From: Thioalkalivibrio sp. ALJ24 | Lineage (GTDB): Bacteria; Pseudomonadota; Gammaproteobacteria; Ectothiorhodospirales; Ectothiorhodospiraceae | Assembly: GCF_000377785.1 (NCBI RefSeq) | Contig: NZ_KB898728.1 | Coordinates: 53,743 to 117,742, forward strand | DNA: 64,000 nucleotides | Direction: 5' to 3' | In this document: piece after piece, positions 1-10,274 of the stretch | Layout: each line of letters opens with the position of its first letter | How positions within the stretch are numbered: the first letter of the stretch is position 1 | The notes under the pieces: model-generated | What the model saw: only the letters and a program-made list of their open reading frames with translations | What the model was told of the DNA's origin: nothing | The model's database searches: none | Made by a program: the position numbers and the translations under genes

Positions 1-425
1 TCGATCTCGGTGACCGCGACCAGAAAGGACTCCCGCCCGGTACCGCGCGGCGGGGACTTCACCTGATCCCAGTTGACGTTCACGATGCGGTCCACCGCCG
101 ACACCATGAAGCCCTGGACCGAGCGGTTGAACTCCGTCACCACCACCTTCTGCTGGCCATCCGCACCCGCGCGCGTCGCCGACATGCCCATCGCGCGCGC
201 CAGATCGATGATCGGGACGGTCTTGTCGCGCAGCGTGGTGACCCCGCGCACCACGCCGGCGGCGCCGGGAATCTGGCGCAGCTGCGGCAGCGGGATCACC
301 TCGCGCACCTTGAACACGTTGATCCCGAAGGTCTGGGTACCGCCCAGATAGAACAACAGCAGCTCCATCCGGTTCTGCCCGACCATCTGCGTGCGCTGGT
401 TTACATCGTCAATGAACTGGCTCAC
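1..425 (-). CDS. cheV: CheV-type chemotaxis coupling protein, N-terminal part
   Basis: Partial gene; the C-terminus lies beyond the left window edge. I chose the GTG at 425, preceded by AAGGGG at suitable spacing. The visible 141 residues form a CheW-like domain: an N-terminal segment reading MELLLFYLGG, then FGINVFKVREVIPLPQLRQI, then VRGVTTLRDKTVPIIDLARAMG, the typical CheW/CheV pattern that docks the receptor and the CheA kinase. The segment before the CheW core (SQFIDDVNQRTQMVGQNRMEL) is characteristic of CheV, which carries a C-terminal receiver domain, but that domain is not visible here, so a stand-alone CheW is not fully excluded. It is divergent from flgA, as in Pseudomonas-type flagellar clusters. 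Confidence 0.85.
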   Translation of the reverse strand, partial: MSQFIDDVNQRTQMVGQNRMELLLFYLGGTQTFGINVFKVREVIPLPQLRQIPGAAGVVRGVTTLRDKTVPIIDLARAMGMSATRAGADGQQKVVVTEFNRSVQGFMVSAVDRIVNVNWDQVKSPPRGTGRESFLVAVTEI

Positions 426-569
426 GGTCCCGGCCCCTTGCGTTACTGCCCCGTCTAACGGCGGCCCCGGCGAGAGCTTGAGCCGGACCCGCCCCGTGCC
501 GCCACAGTCAGTGGCATGAATGCTGCATAAATTCCGGCGGACATCTCTGAACGGTCAACGTCGACGGAC

Positions 570-1298
570 ATGCACACTTTCAAATTACTACAGCCCGGCC
601 CTCGCCGTCGCAGCATGATGCCCGTGATGCTGCTGCTCCTGCTGCTGTCCCCGGTCGCGCAGGCCGACATCGAACCCGTCGACCACATACGCGACGCCGC
701 CGAGGAATTCCTTGCCGGGCAGCTGGGGGCCGACGGAGACGACGTGGAGGTCAAAATCGGCCGGGTGGACGAACGCCTGCGCCTGCACCGCTGTGAAGAA
801 CCCCTGGAGGCCTCCCTGCCGCCAGGCGGGCGGCCCGACGGCAACACCGCGGTCAACATCCGCTGCGCCGGACCGGTGACCTGGTCCCTCTATGTCCCGG
901 CGACGGTCGAACGTCACGCCAGGGTTGTCGTCGCGCGGCGCAACCTTTCGCGCCAGCAGACTCTCGGCAAGGGCGACCTGCGCATGGAACGCATCGAAAC
1001 GTCGCGCCAGGCCAGCCATTACTTCGAGGACATGTCGGAGGTGGTCGGGCTGCAGACCCGGCGCGCGTTACGCCAGGGGCAGATCATCGGACAGCAGCAT
1101 GTCAATGAACGTCAGGTGATTCGCCGAGGCCAGCGAGTTACCATCATGGCAGAGAACGGGAGTGTCGCCATCCGCATGCAGGGCGAGGCCCTGGAAGATG
1201 CAGTCGCCGGCGATCACATCCGGGTGCGTAACACCTCTTCCGGCCGTGAGGTCGAAGGCGAGGTTCTGGAATCGGGCACGATCCGCGTACCCTTGTGA
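570..1298 (+). CDS. flgA: Flagellar P-ring assembly chaperone FlgA
   Basis: Periplasmic chaperone that helps FlgI polymerise into the flagellar P ring. The 242-residue protein has an N-terminal signal peptide: a basic stretch, a run of leucines (about residues 20-26) and a likely cleavage after SPVAQA (residue 32). The C-terminal half is the SAF-type domain, with the conserved pattern ARRNLSRQQTLGKGDLR followed by RRALRQGQII and, near the end, a conserved domain tail with GEVLESGTIRV. Length is normal for the family. ATG at 570 gives a long n-region; an internal Met-Met at residues 16-17 is an alternative start. It is first of a co-directional set flgA-flgM-flgN-ycgR and divergent from the cheV-type gene. 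Confidence 0.93.
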   Translation: MHTFKLLQPGPRRRSMMPVMLLLLLLSPVAQADIEPVDHIRDAAEEFLAGQLGADGDDVEVKIGRVDERLRLHRCEEPLEASLPPGGRPDGNTAVNIRCAGPVTWSLYVPATVERHARVVVARRNLSRQQTLGKGDLRMERIETSRQASHYFEDMSEVVGLQTRRALRQGQIIGQQHVNERQVIRRGQRVTIMAENGSVAIRMQGEALEDAVAGDHIRVRNTSSGREVEGEVLESGTIRVPL

Positions 1299-1388
1299 AA
1301 AACGTGACGCGAATTCACTTCCTGGCCTACAGTTCCGGTCATTCCGGCCGTTACACGCGATAGACGAGCAAAACGACAGGACATAGCC

Positions 1389-1703
1389 ATGGACATCAAG
1401 GGCCCCAACATCAACGGGCTGCGCCCCGAGAGCCAGAACGGCGGGGTTCGCGGACGCGAAGACGATCCGCGTACCGGCAACGGTGCGGCCCGCCCCGGCA
1501 GCGGGGAAGCCGCCAGCGGTGACTCCGTCACCTTGACCGGTGCCGCCCAGGCCATGAACAGTGGCGGCGAAGCCAGCGAGGCCGCGCCGTTCAACGAGGC
1601 GAAGGTCGCCGAGATCCGCGAAGCCATCGCTCAGGGGAACTACCCTATCGACAACGAGGAGCTGGCCGATCGCATGATGGAGCTCGAGGGCCTGCTGCGG
1701 TGA
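1389..1703 (+). CDS. flgM: Anti-sigma-28 factor FlgM
   Basis: Cytoplasmic inhibitor of the flagellar sigma factor FliA (sigma28), released by export through the finished hook-basal body so that late flagellar genes are switched on. The 104-residue protein has a Gly/Arg/Asp-rich, probably disordered N-terminal half (IKGPNINGL at the very start, typical of FlgM) and a C-terminal sigma-binding helical part containing FNEAKVAEIREAIAQGNY and a following NEELADRMMEL. It lies 90 bp after flgA and 7 bp before flgN, the usual order. The 90-bp gap could hold a promoter, but I see no convincing sigma28 consensus. Confidence 0.92.
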   Translation: MDIKGPNINGLRPESQNGGVRGREDDPRTGNGAARPGSGEAASGDSVTLTGAAQAMNSGGEASEAAPFNEAKVAEIREAIAQGNYPIDNEELADRMMELEGLLR

Positions 1704-1710
1704 TCCGGCC

Positions 1711-2190
1711 GTGACGGACGAAGCGCAGTTTCGTCGGTCCCTGGAGGAATCCATCCGCCTCGGACAACGGCTGGAGGACATCCTGCTGGAGGAGACCCGG
1801 GCGATTGAATCGCGTGAGCCGGAGCGACTGCAGGCCGCGGTCCAGCGCAAGCAGGATCTGCTCCGGGCCCTGGAAGCCGAAACCCGCCGACAGCAGGAAT
1901 GGATCGAGGGGCACGATGCCGCGTTCACTCCGGAAGGGGTGGCGCGTCTGTTCGCGCGCCTGGAAGGTGGCGAGCACCTGAACGATCGCTGGCAGGCACT
2001 GCGCGCGACCATCGAACGCTGCAACCAGCTCAACCAGGGCAATGCCCGCCTGATCGAGCGCAACCAGCGCCGCGTGCAGGTCTCGATGCAGATCCTGCGG
2101 GGCGAAGACACCGGCCCCGCCACCACCTACGACCCCTACGGCCGCACCCGCCAGCGTCTTGTCTCCGGCCAGACCATCACCCGGGCCTGA
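1711..2190 (+). CDS. flgN: Flagellar export chaperone FlgN
   Basis: Predicted cytoplasmic type III chaperone for the hook-filament junction proteins FlgK and FlgL. The 159-residue product is almost entirely helical and charged, with heptad-like regions (LEESIRLGQRLEDILLEE; RLQAAVQRKQDLLRALEAE) and a C-terminal NARLIERNQRRVQVSMQILR segment, followed by a Tyr/Gly-rich tail (YDPYGRTRQ) as in Pseudomonas FlgN. It starts with GTG, 7 bp after flgM, so the two are almost certainly co-transcribed. Sequence conservation in this family is low; the call rests on helix pattern, size and position. Confidence 0.88.
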   Translation: MTDEAQFRRSLEESIRLGQRLEDILLEETRAIESREPERLQAAVQRKQDLLRALEAETRRQQEWIEGHDAAFTPEGVARLFARLEGGEHLNDRWQALRATIERCNQLNQGNARLIERNQRRVQVSMQILRGEDTGPATTYDPYGRTRQRLVSGQTITRA

Positions 2191-2259
2191 ACCGAACGCG
2201 CGTGACCTGCACTTCCGTGTGTATCATTCGCGCACTCTCACCCGGATGCGGCGCGCTCC

Positions 2260-2976
2260 ATGGATGATCCCGATTACACGGTCGACACGCCCCTGCAGAT
2301 CGCGCAGATCCTGCGCGATCTCGATCATGGGCTGACGCTGGTCAGTGTCCGTCTGGAAGAACACGGTCCGCTCTACACCTCCGCCCTGATCCGCCTCGAT
2401 CCCGACGCCCGACGGCTGTATCTCGATCAGCTGCAGCCCCCTTCCCTCCACCGGCGGATCCGCCCGGGTCAGAGCCTGCGCGTGTTCGCGACCCTGCGGG
2501 GAGTGGCCGTCCGCTTCACCACGCAGGTGCTTCAGATTGTCAGCGAATCCCCGGGCGATCTCTACGAGTGTCCCTATCCGGCCGAACTGCAGTACCTGCA
2601 GCGCCGCGAGACCTTCCGGGTTCACATTCCACTGAGTGTCCGCCCCACCCTGCAGATCCAGGGCGAGATGCACGAAGAACCGCTGGAGGTCCCGGTCGTG
2701 GACCTGTCTGCCGAAGGCATGTGTCTGGAACTGCCCGAAGAGGCCCTGCACGAGGTTCCCTTCGGCGCGCGGCTGGACTTCAGCAATCTGCTGCTTCCGG
2801 ATGTCCCGGAACGTGTATCGGGCGCCCTCAAGCTGGCCAATACGCGCCCCTCCCCCCGGGACGGCCATGTGTACGCCGGCTGCAGCATCATCGAGATGTC
2901 GGCCCGCCTGGAACGGGCCCTGAACGTGGCCCTGCTGCATTATCAGCGCGAAGAACGCCGACGCAAAATGGACTGA
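2260..2976 (+). CDS. ycgR: YcgR-like PilZ flagellar brake protein (c-di-GMP receptor)
   Basis: Probable c-di-GMP-dependent flagellar brake. The 238-residue protein has the two-domain YcgR layout: an N-terminal YcgR domain (about 1-108) and a C-terminal PilZ domain (about 112-235). Both PilZ binding motifs are intact: the Arg motif RRETFR at residues 115-120 and the DLSAEG motif (D/N-x-S-x-x-G) at 148-153. It follows flgN by about 70 bp in the same direction, linking c-di-GMP sensing to this flagellar group. A strong hairpin terminator follows the gene. Binding and braking roles are inferred from family knowledge. Confidence 0.88.
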   Translation: MDDPDYTVDTPLQIAQILRDLDHGLTLVSVRLEEHGPLYTSALIRLDPDARRLYLDQLQPPSLHRRIRPGQSLRVFATLRGVAVRFTTQVLQIVSESPGDLYECPYPAELQYLQRRETFRVHIPLSVRPTLQIQGEMHEEPLEVPVVDLSAEGMCLELPEEALHEVPFGARLDFSNLLLPDVPERVSGALKLANTRPSPRDGHVYAGCSIIEMSARLERALNVALLHYQREERRRKMD

Positions 2977-3006
2977 GGCCGGCAACCGCCGAACAGCCAG
3001 AACCAG

Positions 3007-3039
3007 AAAGGCCCGTACGAGGACATCGTACGGGCCTTT
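3007..3039. terminator. Hairpin terminator after ycgR-like gene
   Basis: Perfect 14-bp inverted repeat AAAGGCCCGTACGA ... TCGTACGGGCCTTT with a 5-base loop, ending in a short T run on the plus strand. It lies just after the ycgR-like stop codon and is symmetric, so it may act in both directions between ycgR and the tRNA-Ser unit. Confidence 0.8.
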
Positions 3040-3072
3040 CGCGTTCGATCCCCGATACGGCGGGAACCAAAA

Positions 3073-3100
3073 GAAAAAAGGGGCCATGCGGCCCCCTTTT
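3073..3100 (-). terminator. Rho-independent terminator of the tRNA-Ser unit
   Basis: Read on the minus strand, a GC stem GGGGCC/GGCCCC with a GCAT loop lies within AAAAGG...CCTTTT and is followed by a long T-rich tract. It begins about 8 bases after the tRNA 3' CCA, the expected place for the tRNA terminator. Confidence 0.85.
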
Positions 3101-3107
3101 CCGGATC

Positions 3108-3198
3108 TGGCGGAGAGTGAGGGATTCGAACCCTCGATGGGCTTTTGACCCATACTCCCTTAGCAGGGGAGCGCCTTCAGCCACTCGGCCAACTCTCC
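3108..3198 (-). tRNA. tRNA-Ser (anticodon GCT)
   Basis: Minus-strand 91-base tRNA with encoded CCA end. The acceptor stem GGAGAGT pairs with ACTCTCC, discriminator G. The D region reads GGCCGAGTGGCTGAAGGCG, the anticodon loop is CTGCTAA (anticodon GCT, Ser AGC/AGU), a long variable arm (GTATGGGTC...GCCCATC) marks it as serine class II, and the T arm has GGTTCGAATCC. The neighbour csrA matches the csrA-tRNA-Ser synteny of many gammaproteobacteria. Confidence 0.97.
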
Positions 3199-3321
3199 GT
3201 AACTGCGGTGCAGAGGATACGGATTCAGGGCGCGGAATGAAAGCCCGAACGCGTCCCGATAGCGTTTTCCTTCGGCTCCGGTTCCTTCGGAATCCTCACT
3301 TCGCGTCCGCGCCCGTTCGCG

Positions 3322-3525
3322 TCACTCGTTCCCGCGGCTGTTGTTCGGGGCATCCTCATGATCTTCGTGCTGAATCCGCTGGAAGATCTCCTCGCGATGA
3401 ACCGCCACGTCAGGCGGGGCATTGATCCCGATCCGGACCTGATTGCCCTTCACACCCAGGACGGTGACGGAGACATCATCGCCGATCATCAGGGTTTCCC
3501 CCACCCGACGCGTCAGTATGAGCAT
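3322..3525 (-). CDS. csrA: Carbon storage regulator CsrA (RsmA)
   Basis: Small dimeric RNA-binding protein that represses or stabilises mRNAs by binding GGA motifs near ribosome binding sites; in relatives it controls motility, biofilm and central carbon flow. The 67-residue product starts [18 protein letters not shown] and contains [24 protein letters not shown], the full CsrA beta-strand core including the C-terminal [11 protein letters not shown]-binding helix region. I chose the ATG at 3525 because GGAG lies at good spacing upstream and CsrA always begins at this motif; an upstream extension in frame is not expected to be translated. It follows lysC in the same direction and precedes tRNA-Ser. 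Confidence 0.96.
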   Translation of the reverse strand: MLILTRRVGETLMIGDDVSVTVLGVKGNQVRIGINAPPDVAVHREEIFQRIQHEDHEDAPNNSRGNE

Positions 3526-3587
3526 GCTATTCTCCACAGTACCTGTGTCGGACGAGGTCGGTCGCCCGGAATCCGTTGATTGAGTCA

Positions 3588-4838
3588 TCACCCTTGTGAC
3601 TCGTGTAGACCAGCAGCTTCCTGTTCGAGTTCAAAGGCGTCGTGCAGAGCCCGCACCGCGAGCTCGAGGTATTTCTCGTCCACCACCACCGAGACCTTGA
3701 TCTCCGAGGTCGAGATCATCCGGATGTTGATGTTCTCCCGGGACAGGGCACCGAACATGCGGCTGGCAATGCCGGCATGCGAACGCATGCCTACGCCCAC
3801 GACCGAGATCTTCACGATGTGAACATCGCCCGAGACCTCGCGCGCGCCAAGCTCCCGGGCGGCCGCCTGCAGCAGTTCCAGGGCCTTGTCGTAGTCATTG
3901 CGATGCACGGTGAAGGTGAAATCGGTCGTGCGTCCGTCCTCACCGACGTTCTGCACGATCATGTCCACCTCGATGTTGGCGTCCGCCACCGGCCCGAGTA
4001 TGCGATGCGCGACCCCGGGCTGGTCCGGCACGCCACTCACCGTGAGCTGTGCCTCGTCCTTGTTGAACGCGATTCCCGCGACCAGCGCCTGTTCCACCGC
4101 TGCATCCTCCTCCGTGGTGATCAGTGTCCCGGTCCCTTCCTCGAATGAAGAGAGGACCCTTAAGGGGACGTTGTACTTGCCCGCAAATTCCACCGCGCGG
4201 ATCTGCAGCACCTTGGAACCCAGGCTCGCCATCTCCAGCATCTCCTCGAAGGTGATGCGTTCCAGACGCCGCGCCTGCGGAACCAGCCGCGGATCGGTGG
4301 TGTAGACCCCGTCCACATCGGTGTAGATCCGGCATTCGTCGGCCTTCAGCGCGGCGGCCAGTGCCACCGCCGTGGTGTCGGAACCGCCCCGCCCTAGGGT
4401 AGTGATGGCGCCCTCGTCGTCGACTCCCTGGAAGCCGGCCACCACGACCACGCGCCCGGCCTCCAGGTCACCGCGCACGCGGGCATCATCGATACTGCGG
4501 ATCCGTGCCTTGTTGTGGGCGCTGTCCGTACGGATCATCACCTGCGCGCCGGTGTAGGAACGCGCCGGACAACCCTGAGCCTCCAGCGCCATGGCCAGCA
4601 GCGCGATGGTCACCTGCTCGCCGGTGGACAGCAGCACGTCCAGCTCACGGCCGTCGGCACGCGGATGCAGTTCGCCGGCGAGGCCCAGCAGTCGATCGGT
4701 CTCGCCGCTCATCGCGGACACCACGATGACCAGCTGATGGCCCTCGTCGCGCAGCCGCATGGCACGTTCGGCCACGGCCCGAATGCGCTCGGTCGTCCCG
4801 ACCGAGGTGCCGCCAAATTTCAGTACCAGCAACGCCAT
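3588..4838 (-). CDS. lysC: Aspartate kinase (aspartokinase)
   Basis: Phosphorylates L-aspartate with ATP, the first step to lysine, threonine, methionine and diaminopimelate. The 416-residue length fits the monofunctional class. The N-terminal amino-acid-kinase domain begins with KFGGTSVG (residues 7-14); further kinase motifs include [27 protein letters not shown] and [12 protein letters not shown]. Two tandem ACT domains follow from about residue 265 ([19 protein letters not shown] in the second), the site for feedback inhibition by lysine and threonine. Gene order alaS-lysC-csrA is the same as in Pseudomonas. Confidence 0.97.
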   Translation of the reverse strand: MALLVLKFGGTSVGTTERIRAVAERAMRLRDEGHQLVIVVSAMSGETDRLLGLAGELHPRADGRELDVLLSTGEQVTIALLAMALEAQGCPARSYTGAQVMIRTDSAHNKARIRSIDDARVRGDLEAGRVVVVAGFQGVDDEGAITTLGRGGSDTTAVALAAALKADECRIYTDVDGVYTTDPRLVPQARRLERITFEEMLEMASLGSKVLQIRAVEFAGKYNVPLRVLSSFEEGTGTLITTEEDAAVEQALVAGIAFNKDEAQLTVSGVPDQPGVAHRILGPVADANIEVDMIVQNVGEDGRTTDFTFTVHRNDYDKALELLQAAARELGAREVSGDVHIVKISVVGVGMRSHAGIASRMFGALSRENINIRMISTSEIKVSVVVDEKYLELAVRALHDAFELEQEAAGLHESQG

Positions 4839-4929
4839 TGCAGAATCCCTGTCCGGCCCGAAGGCGGCGCATTAAACACGAAATCGGGATGCATCCACAG
4901 CAAACCCGTCCAGTAGCTCGGGAAATTCG

Positions 4930-7545
4930 TCAGCCGAGCAAGTCGCGAACCGTGTCCTCCACCGAGGCCAGCGCGGCCTCAAGTTTTTCCGGACTCTGGC
5001 CGCCGGCCATCGCCATGTCCGGGCGGCCACCACCCTTGCCGTCGACCTGCGCGGCCACGCGCCCCACCACATCGCCGGCACGGATCCGGCCGGTTTCCTC
5101 CTTGGTAACCCCGGCCACCAGCGAGACCTTGCCCTCGTCGGTAGCGGTGCCCAGCACCACCACGGCGCGGCCGAGCTTCTGCTTGAGCTGATCGACCATG
5201 TCGCGCAGGGCCTTGGGCTCCACGCCCTCCACCGGGGCCGCCAGAACCTTGAGCCCGTCGACCTCCACTGCATGGCTGGAGAGATCGTCGCCGGCCTGGC
5301 TGGCGAGCTTGCCCTTCAGGCGCTCGACCTCCTTCTCCAGCTCGCGATTGCGTTCCTGCAGCTGGCGCACCTTGTCCGGTACGTCGGCGCGGCCGGCCCG
5401 CAGACGGTCCGCCACCGCATCCAGATGCCCCAGCTGCTGGTCCATCCAGCGCAGGGCCACCTCGCCGGCCACCGCCTCGATCCGGCGGATCCCGGCGGCG
5501 ACCCCGCCTTCGACCGTAATCCGGAACGGCCCGATGTCACCGGTGCGCTCCACGTGGGTGCCACCGCACAGCTCGACCGAGGTTCCGATCTTCAGCACCC
5601 GCACCTCGTCGCCGTATTTTTCGCCGAACAGGGCCACCGCGCCGGACTCCATGGCCGAGTCGATATCCATGATGCGGGTGTCGGTGGCCTCGTTCGCCAG
5701 AATCTCGCCGTTGACCTGATCCTCGATGGATTTCAGCTGCTCGGCGGTCAGCGGCTCCATGTGGGTGAAGTCGAACCGCAGGCGCTCGGAGTCCACCAGG
5801 GAGCCCTTCTGCTGGACGTGATCGCCCAGCTGGTCACGCAGGGCCTTGTGCAGCAGATGCGTGGCGGAGTGGTGACGCTTGATCGCCTCGCGCCGCGGGC
5901 CTTCCACCGAGCCGGACAGGCTCTGACCGACCTCCAGGGTACCGGCGCGGACCTGACCGACGTGCAGATGCGCCGCGGCCTGCTTGCGGGTGTCCTGCAC
6001 CTGAAAACGCACGCCGGAACCCGACAGGGTGCCGATGTCGCCCACCTGGCCACCGGACTCGGCATAGAACGGCGTGCGGTCGAGCACCACGACGCCCTCT
6101 TCGCCGACCTCCAGGCGATCCACGGCCTCGCCCTCGCGGAACAGCGCCACCACGTGGCCGTCGCCCTCCAGGTACTCATACCCGCAGAATTCGGTCGCGT
6201 GGTCTTCCAGACCCGGCAGGTTGCCGGTGTCCATGCTGAAGCGGGAGGCGGCGCGTGCCCGCTCGCGCTGCTTTTCCATCGCCTTCTCGAAACCGGCCAT
6301 ATCCAGTTCCAGGTCGCGTTCGCGCGCGATGTCGCCGGTCAGGTCCACCGGGAAGCCGTAGGTGTCGTAGAGCAGGAAGATGGTCTCGCCCGGGATCACC
6401 CGGCCCTGCAGATCCTTGAGGTCCTCCTCGAGGATCTTCATGCCGTGGTCCAGGGTTTCGAGGAACTTGCGCTCCTCCTTCTCGAGGACCTTCTCCACCT
6501 GCTCGCCGGCCTTGACCAGCTCGGGATAGGCCTCGCCCATGGTGTCGATCAGCGGGCGCACCAGGCGGTAGAGGAACGCATCCTCGGAGCCGAGCTGGAA
6601 GCCGTGACGCGCCGCGCGCCGGATGATGCGCCGCAGCACGTAACCGCGCCCCTCGTTCGAGGGCAGCACACCGTCCGTAATCAGGAACGCGATCGACCGG
6701 ATATGGTCGGCGATCACGCGCAGCGAGGCGGAATCGGCCTCCTGCGCACCGGTCACCCGCCGCGCCGCGGCGATCAGATCCTGGAACAGGTCGATCTCGT
6801 AGTTGGAATGCACACCCTGCAGCACGGCCGACAGGCGCTCCAGGCCCATGCCGGTATCCACCGACGGGCTGGGCAGCGGGTTCAGTGTGCCGTCGGCGTC
6901 ACGGTCGTACTGCATGAACACCAGGTTCCAGACCTCGATGTAGCGGTCGCCGTCCTCATCCGCCGACCCCGGCGGGCCACCCGCAACCTCGGGACCGTGG
7001 TCATAGAAGATCTCGGTGCAGGGACCGCAGGGCCCGGTGTCGCCCATCTGCCAGAAGTTGTCCGAGCCGCCGTCCGGATCGTCGCCGATGCGGATGATGC
7101 GTTCGGCCGGGACCCGGATCTCGTTGGCCCAGACGTTGTAGGCGTCCTCGTCGGTCTCGTAGACCGTGACCCAAAGGCGCTCGGGCGGCAGGCCCAGCAC
7201 GTCGGTGAGGAAATCCCAGGCGTAGTGGATCGCGTCGCGCTTGAAATAATCGCCGAACGAGAAGTTGCCCAGCATCTCGAAGAACGTGTGATGCCGGGCG
7301 GTATAGCCCACGTTCTCCAGATCGTTGTGCTTGCCACCGGCGCGCACGCAGCGCTGGCTGCTGACCGCACGGGTATACGGGCGCTTCTCGCGCCCCAGGA
7401 ACACATCCTTGAACTGGACCATCCCTGCGTTGGTGAACAGCAGGGTGGGGTCATTGGCAGGTACCAGCGGGCTGGACGGCACCACGGCGTGATCGTGCTG
7501 CGCAAAGAAGTCGAGAAATTTCCGGCGTATATCGGCGCTCTTCAT
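4930..7545 (-). CDS. alaS: Alanyl-tRNA synthetase
   Basis: Charges tRNA-Ala and edits mischarged Ser/Gly. The 871-residue protein has the complete domain set: class II catalytic core with [20 protein letters not shown] near the start, an editing domain with [17 protein letters not shown], the metal site [13 protein letters not shown], a coiled coil ([19 protein letters not shown]) and a C-Ala domain ending around [18 protein letters not shown]. Length is normal. It is followed by lysC and preceded by recX on the same strand. Confidence 0.98.
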   Translation of the reverse strand: MKSADIRRKFLDFFAQHDHAVVPSSPLVPANDPTLLFTNAGMVQFKDVFLGREKRPYTRAVSSQRCVRAGGKHNDLENVGYTARHHTFFEMLGNFSFGDYFKRDAIHYAWDFLTDVLGLPPERLWVTVYETDEDAYNVWANEIRVPAERIIRIGDDPDGGSDNFWQMGDTGPCGPCTEIFYDHGPEVAGGPPGSADEDGDRYIEVWNLVFMQYDRDADGTLNPLPSPSVDTGMGLERLSAVLQGVHSNYEIDLFQDLIAAARRVTGAQEADSASLRVIADHIRSIAFLITDGVLPSNEGRGYVLRRIIRRAARHGFQLGSEDAFLYRLVRPLIDTMGEAYPELVKAGEQVEKVLEKEERKFLETLDHGMKILEEDLKDLQGRVIPGETIFLLYDTYGFPVDLTGDIARERDLELDMAGFEKAMEKQRERARAASRFSMDTGNLPGLEDHATEFCGYEYLEGDGHVVALFREGEAVDRLEVGEEGVVVLDRTPFYAESGGQVGDIGTLSGSGVRFQVQDTRKQAAAHLHVGQVRAGTLEVGQSLSGSVEGPRREAIKRHHSATHLLHKALRDQLGDHVQQKGSLVDSERLRFDFTHMEPLTAEQLKSIEDQVNGEILANEATDTRIMDIDSAMESGAVALFGEKYGDEVRVLKIGTSVELCGGTHVERTGDIGPFRITVEGGVAAGIRRIEAVAGEVALRWMDQQLGHLDAVADRLRAGRADVPDKVRQLQERNRELEKEVERLKGKLASQAGDDLSSHAVEVDGLKVLAAPVEGVEPKALRDMVDQLKQKLGRAVVVLGTATDEGKVSLVAGVTKEETGRIRAGDVVGRVAAQVDGKGGGRPDMAMAGGQSPEKLEAALASVEDTVRDLLG

Positions 7546-7683
7546 GCGTGTCCGGTCGGCTATGGGGTCAAAAGCGGAATCGTATCACGCTGACTCCGGA
7601 CCCGCGTATTGCCGCCCGCAGCCTCGGGCCATGCCGTGATGCCCGATTTAGCTTGCAATCAAGCCCCCTCAGGCCGGAGCACA

Positions 7684-8164
7684 TCAGTCCGGGGACTCGG
7701 CCTCCTTCCAGACGGCCAGCGCCCGGTGGGCGACATCGCCGGGGAAACCGCGACCGGCCAGGTGACGCAGCATGCGCGCTTCGTCCTCGCGGGCCGCGGG
7801 GGGCTGGCGGAAATGCCGTTCGAGCTGGCCGCGGGCCTGCTCGACCCAGTCGACCTCCAGCGCCTCGATGGCGAGGCTCACGGTCTCGCCATCGATCCCG
7901 TTGTGCGCGAGTTCGGCACGGATGCGCTGCTCGCCGTAGCCCTGGCCGACGCGGTGGCGGGCCATGGATTCGGCGTAGCGGCTCTCGTTGAGGTAGTCCA
8001 GTTCGCGCGCGCGCTCCAGCGCGGCATCCACCGCGTCCCGTTCGAAGCCGCGCTCCGCCAGCTTGCGCGCCAGCTCCAGCGCGGCGTGTTCGCGCCGTAC
8101 CAGGAGCTTGAGTCCGGCCTCCAGGGCCGCCTCGGGATCGGCCGGGTCGACCGGCGCCCCGCCC

Positions 8165-8184
<20 letters not shown>
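7684..8184 (-). CDS. recX: Recombination regulator RecX
   Basis: Small helical protein that modulates RecA filament growth. The product (166 residues from the ATG at 8184) shows the tandem three-helix repeats of Rec[55 protein letters not shown] and a third repeat with [16 protein letters not shown]. An in-frame start 30 bases further upstream also exists. The chosen start overlaps the 3' end of recA by about 20 bases, so translation is probably coupled to recA. Confidence 0.9.
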
Positions 8185-9214
<1,030 letters not shown>

Positions 9215-9314
9215 GATCTGCCTCCGGAATGGATAGTGCTCGGGCGTTTGGTGCGGCAGTATCCCACAGCCACGGATGCGACCCAAGATCGGGAACGGCC
9301 GCGTCGGGCGAACC

Positions 9315-9824
9315 TCAACCCAGTTCGTGTTCCAGCAGCGAGGCCAGGGCGTGCAGCATGGCCTGGCGGCGCACTTCGTGGCGCTCGCCGTCGAAATGCC
9401 GAGTCTCGGTGCGCACCGCCCCGTCGCGGATCTGCCAGCCGAAGCACACCGTGCCCACCGGTTTGTCCGGCGTCCCGCCGCCCGGCCCGGCGATGCCGGT
9501 GACCGAAAGCGCGAGATCGGCCGTGCTGCGGGCCAGTCCCCCGGTCACCATGGCCGCCGCCACCGCCTCGCTGACTGCACCGCGGGACTCCAGCAGCGCC
9601 GGATCCACATCCACCTGACGGGTCTTGGCCGCGTTGCTGTAGGTCACCCAGCCGCATTCGAACCAGGCCGAACTCCCGGGCACATCGGTCAGGGCCTGGG
9701 CGATCCCGCCGCCGGTGCAGGATTCCACCGTCGCCAGCACCCGACCCTGCACGGTCATGCGCTCGCCCAGGTCATACACCAGGGCCGAAAGCCCGGTCAG
9801 GTCCGCCCTGCGCAACTCGGTCAT
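9315..9824 (-). CDS. pncC: Nicotinamide-nucleotide amidase PncC (CinA C-terminal domain family)
   Basis: Deamidates NMN to NaMN in the pyridine nucleotide salvage cycle. 169 residues from the ATG at 9824. Family signature motifs are present: [69 protein letters not shown] and [10 protein letters not shown]. This is the stand-alone CinA-C form. The start overlaps the stop of the upstream PilZ gene by 4 bases, so the pair is translationally coupled; recA follows about 100 bp downstream. Confidence 0.95.
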   Translation of the reverse strand: MTELRRADLTGLSALVYDLGERMTVQGRVLATVESCTGGGIAQALTDVPGSSAWFECGWVTYSNAAKTRQVDVDPALLESRGAVSEAVAAAMVTGGLARSTADLALSVTGIAGPGGGTPDKPVGTVCFGWQIRDGAVRTETRHFDGERHEVRRQAMLHALASLLEHELG

Positions 9825-10147
9825 GAGCCGGAACCTCCGTCGTCCGTGTCTTCGAACGCCACTGCCAGGCGCCACTGACGCTGTCCGTCGGCACCGGTCC
9901 CGATCGCCTCGCAGCGCACCACCCGGCCCCACCGGCGCAGATTCTCGATGCGCGGATCCGGGCTGGGTACGGTCAACGTGAGCGCGACGCCGGCATCCAC
10001 CTCGAACCCCGTAGTCAGCGCACACCCCCCGGCCGCCAGATCGCGGACCTCGACCCGGGTGAACTGCCCGGAACCGGTCCAGATCGCCTCGCCGGTCACC
10101 CCCAGCGGAATGCGGCGATCCCGCCGCCGATCTTCCTCGCCAAACAT
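9821..10147 (-). CDS. Short PilZ-domain protein
   Basis: 108-residue single PilZ domain from the ATG at 10147. The N-terminal basic motif DRRRDRRIPL supplies the RxxxR element and DLAAGGCALTT supplies a D-x-x-x-x-G motif in which the usual Ser is Ala (DLAAGG), so c-di-GMP binding is plausible but not certain. No other domain is visible. It overlaps pncC by 4 bases, an unusual coupling of a c-di-GMP receptor with a salvage enzyme upstream of recA. Confidence 0.8.
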   Translation of the reverse strand: MFGEEDRRRDRRIPLGVTGEAIWTGSGQFTRVEVRDLAAGGCALTTGFEVDAGVALTLTVPSPDPRIENLRRWGRVVRCEAIGTGADGQRQWRLAVAFEDTDDGGSGS

Positions 10148-10274
10148 CGTTACCCTGCCCTGCGGATTTCGGGAGCCTGAAGTCTGACACATTCCGTCGC
10201 TTTTGCTGCAGGGGCTGCCCGTCATGCCCCCGGATCGAATACGATGAGGCGACAGCCCATCCGGTCCCTCCGCC

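Noticed and set aside
1299..1388. Sigma28 promoter in front of flgM
   Set aside because: CGCGATAGA loosely resembles the -10 GCCGATAA but no TAAAGTTT-like -35 lies at 11-bp spacing.
5272..7593. Long open frame antisense to alaS (773 codons) and similar long antisense frames at 58939-62436 and 11113-13887
   Set aside because: High-GC shadow frames opposite well-identified alaS, cbbO/cbbQ and mutS; no recognisable domain and no ribosome binding site pattern.
9215..9314. LexA/SOS box upstream of recA
   Set aside because: No CTGT-N8-ACAG match; CTGTGGGATACTGCCG only matches one half.
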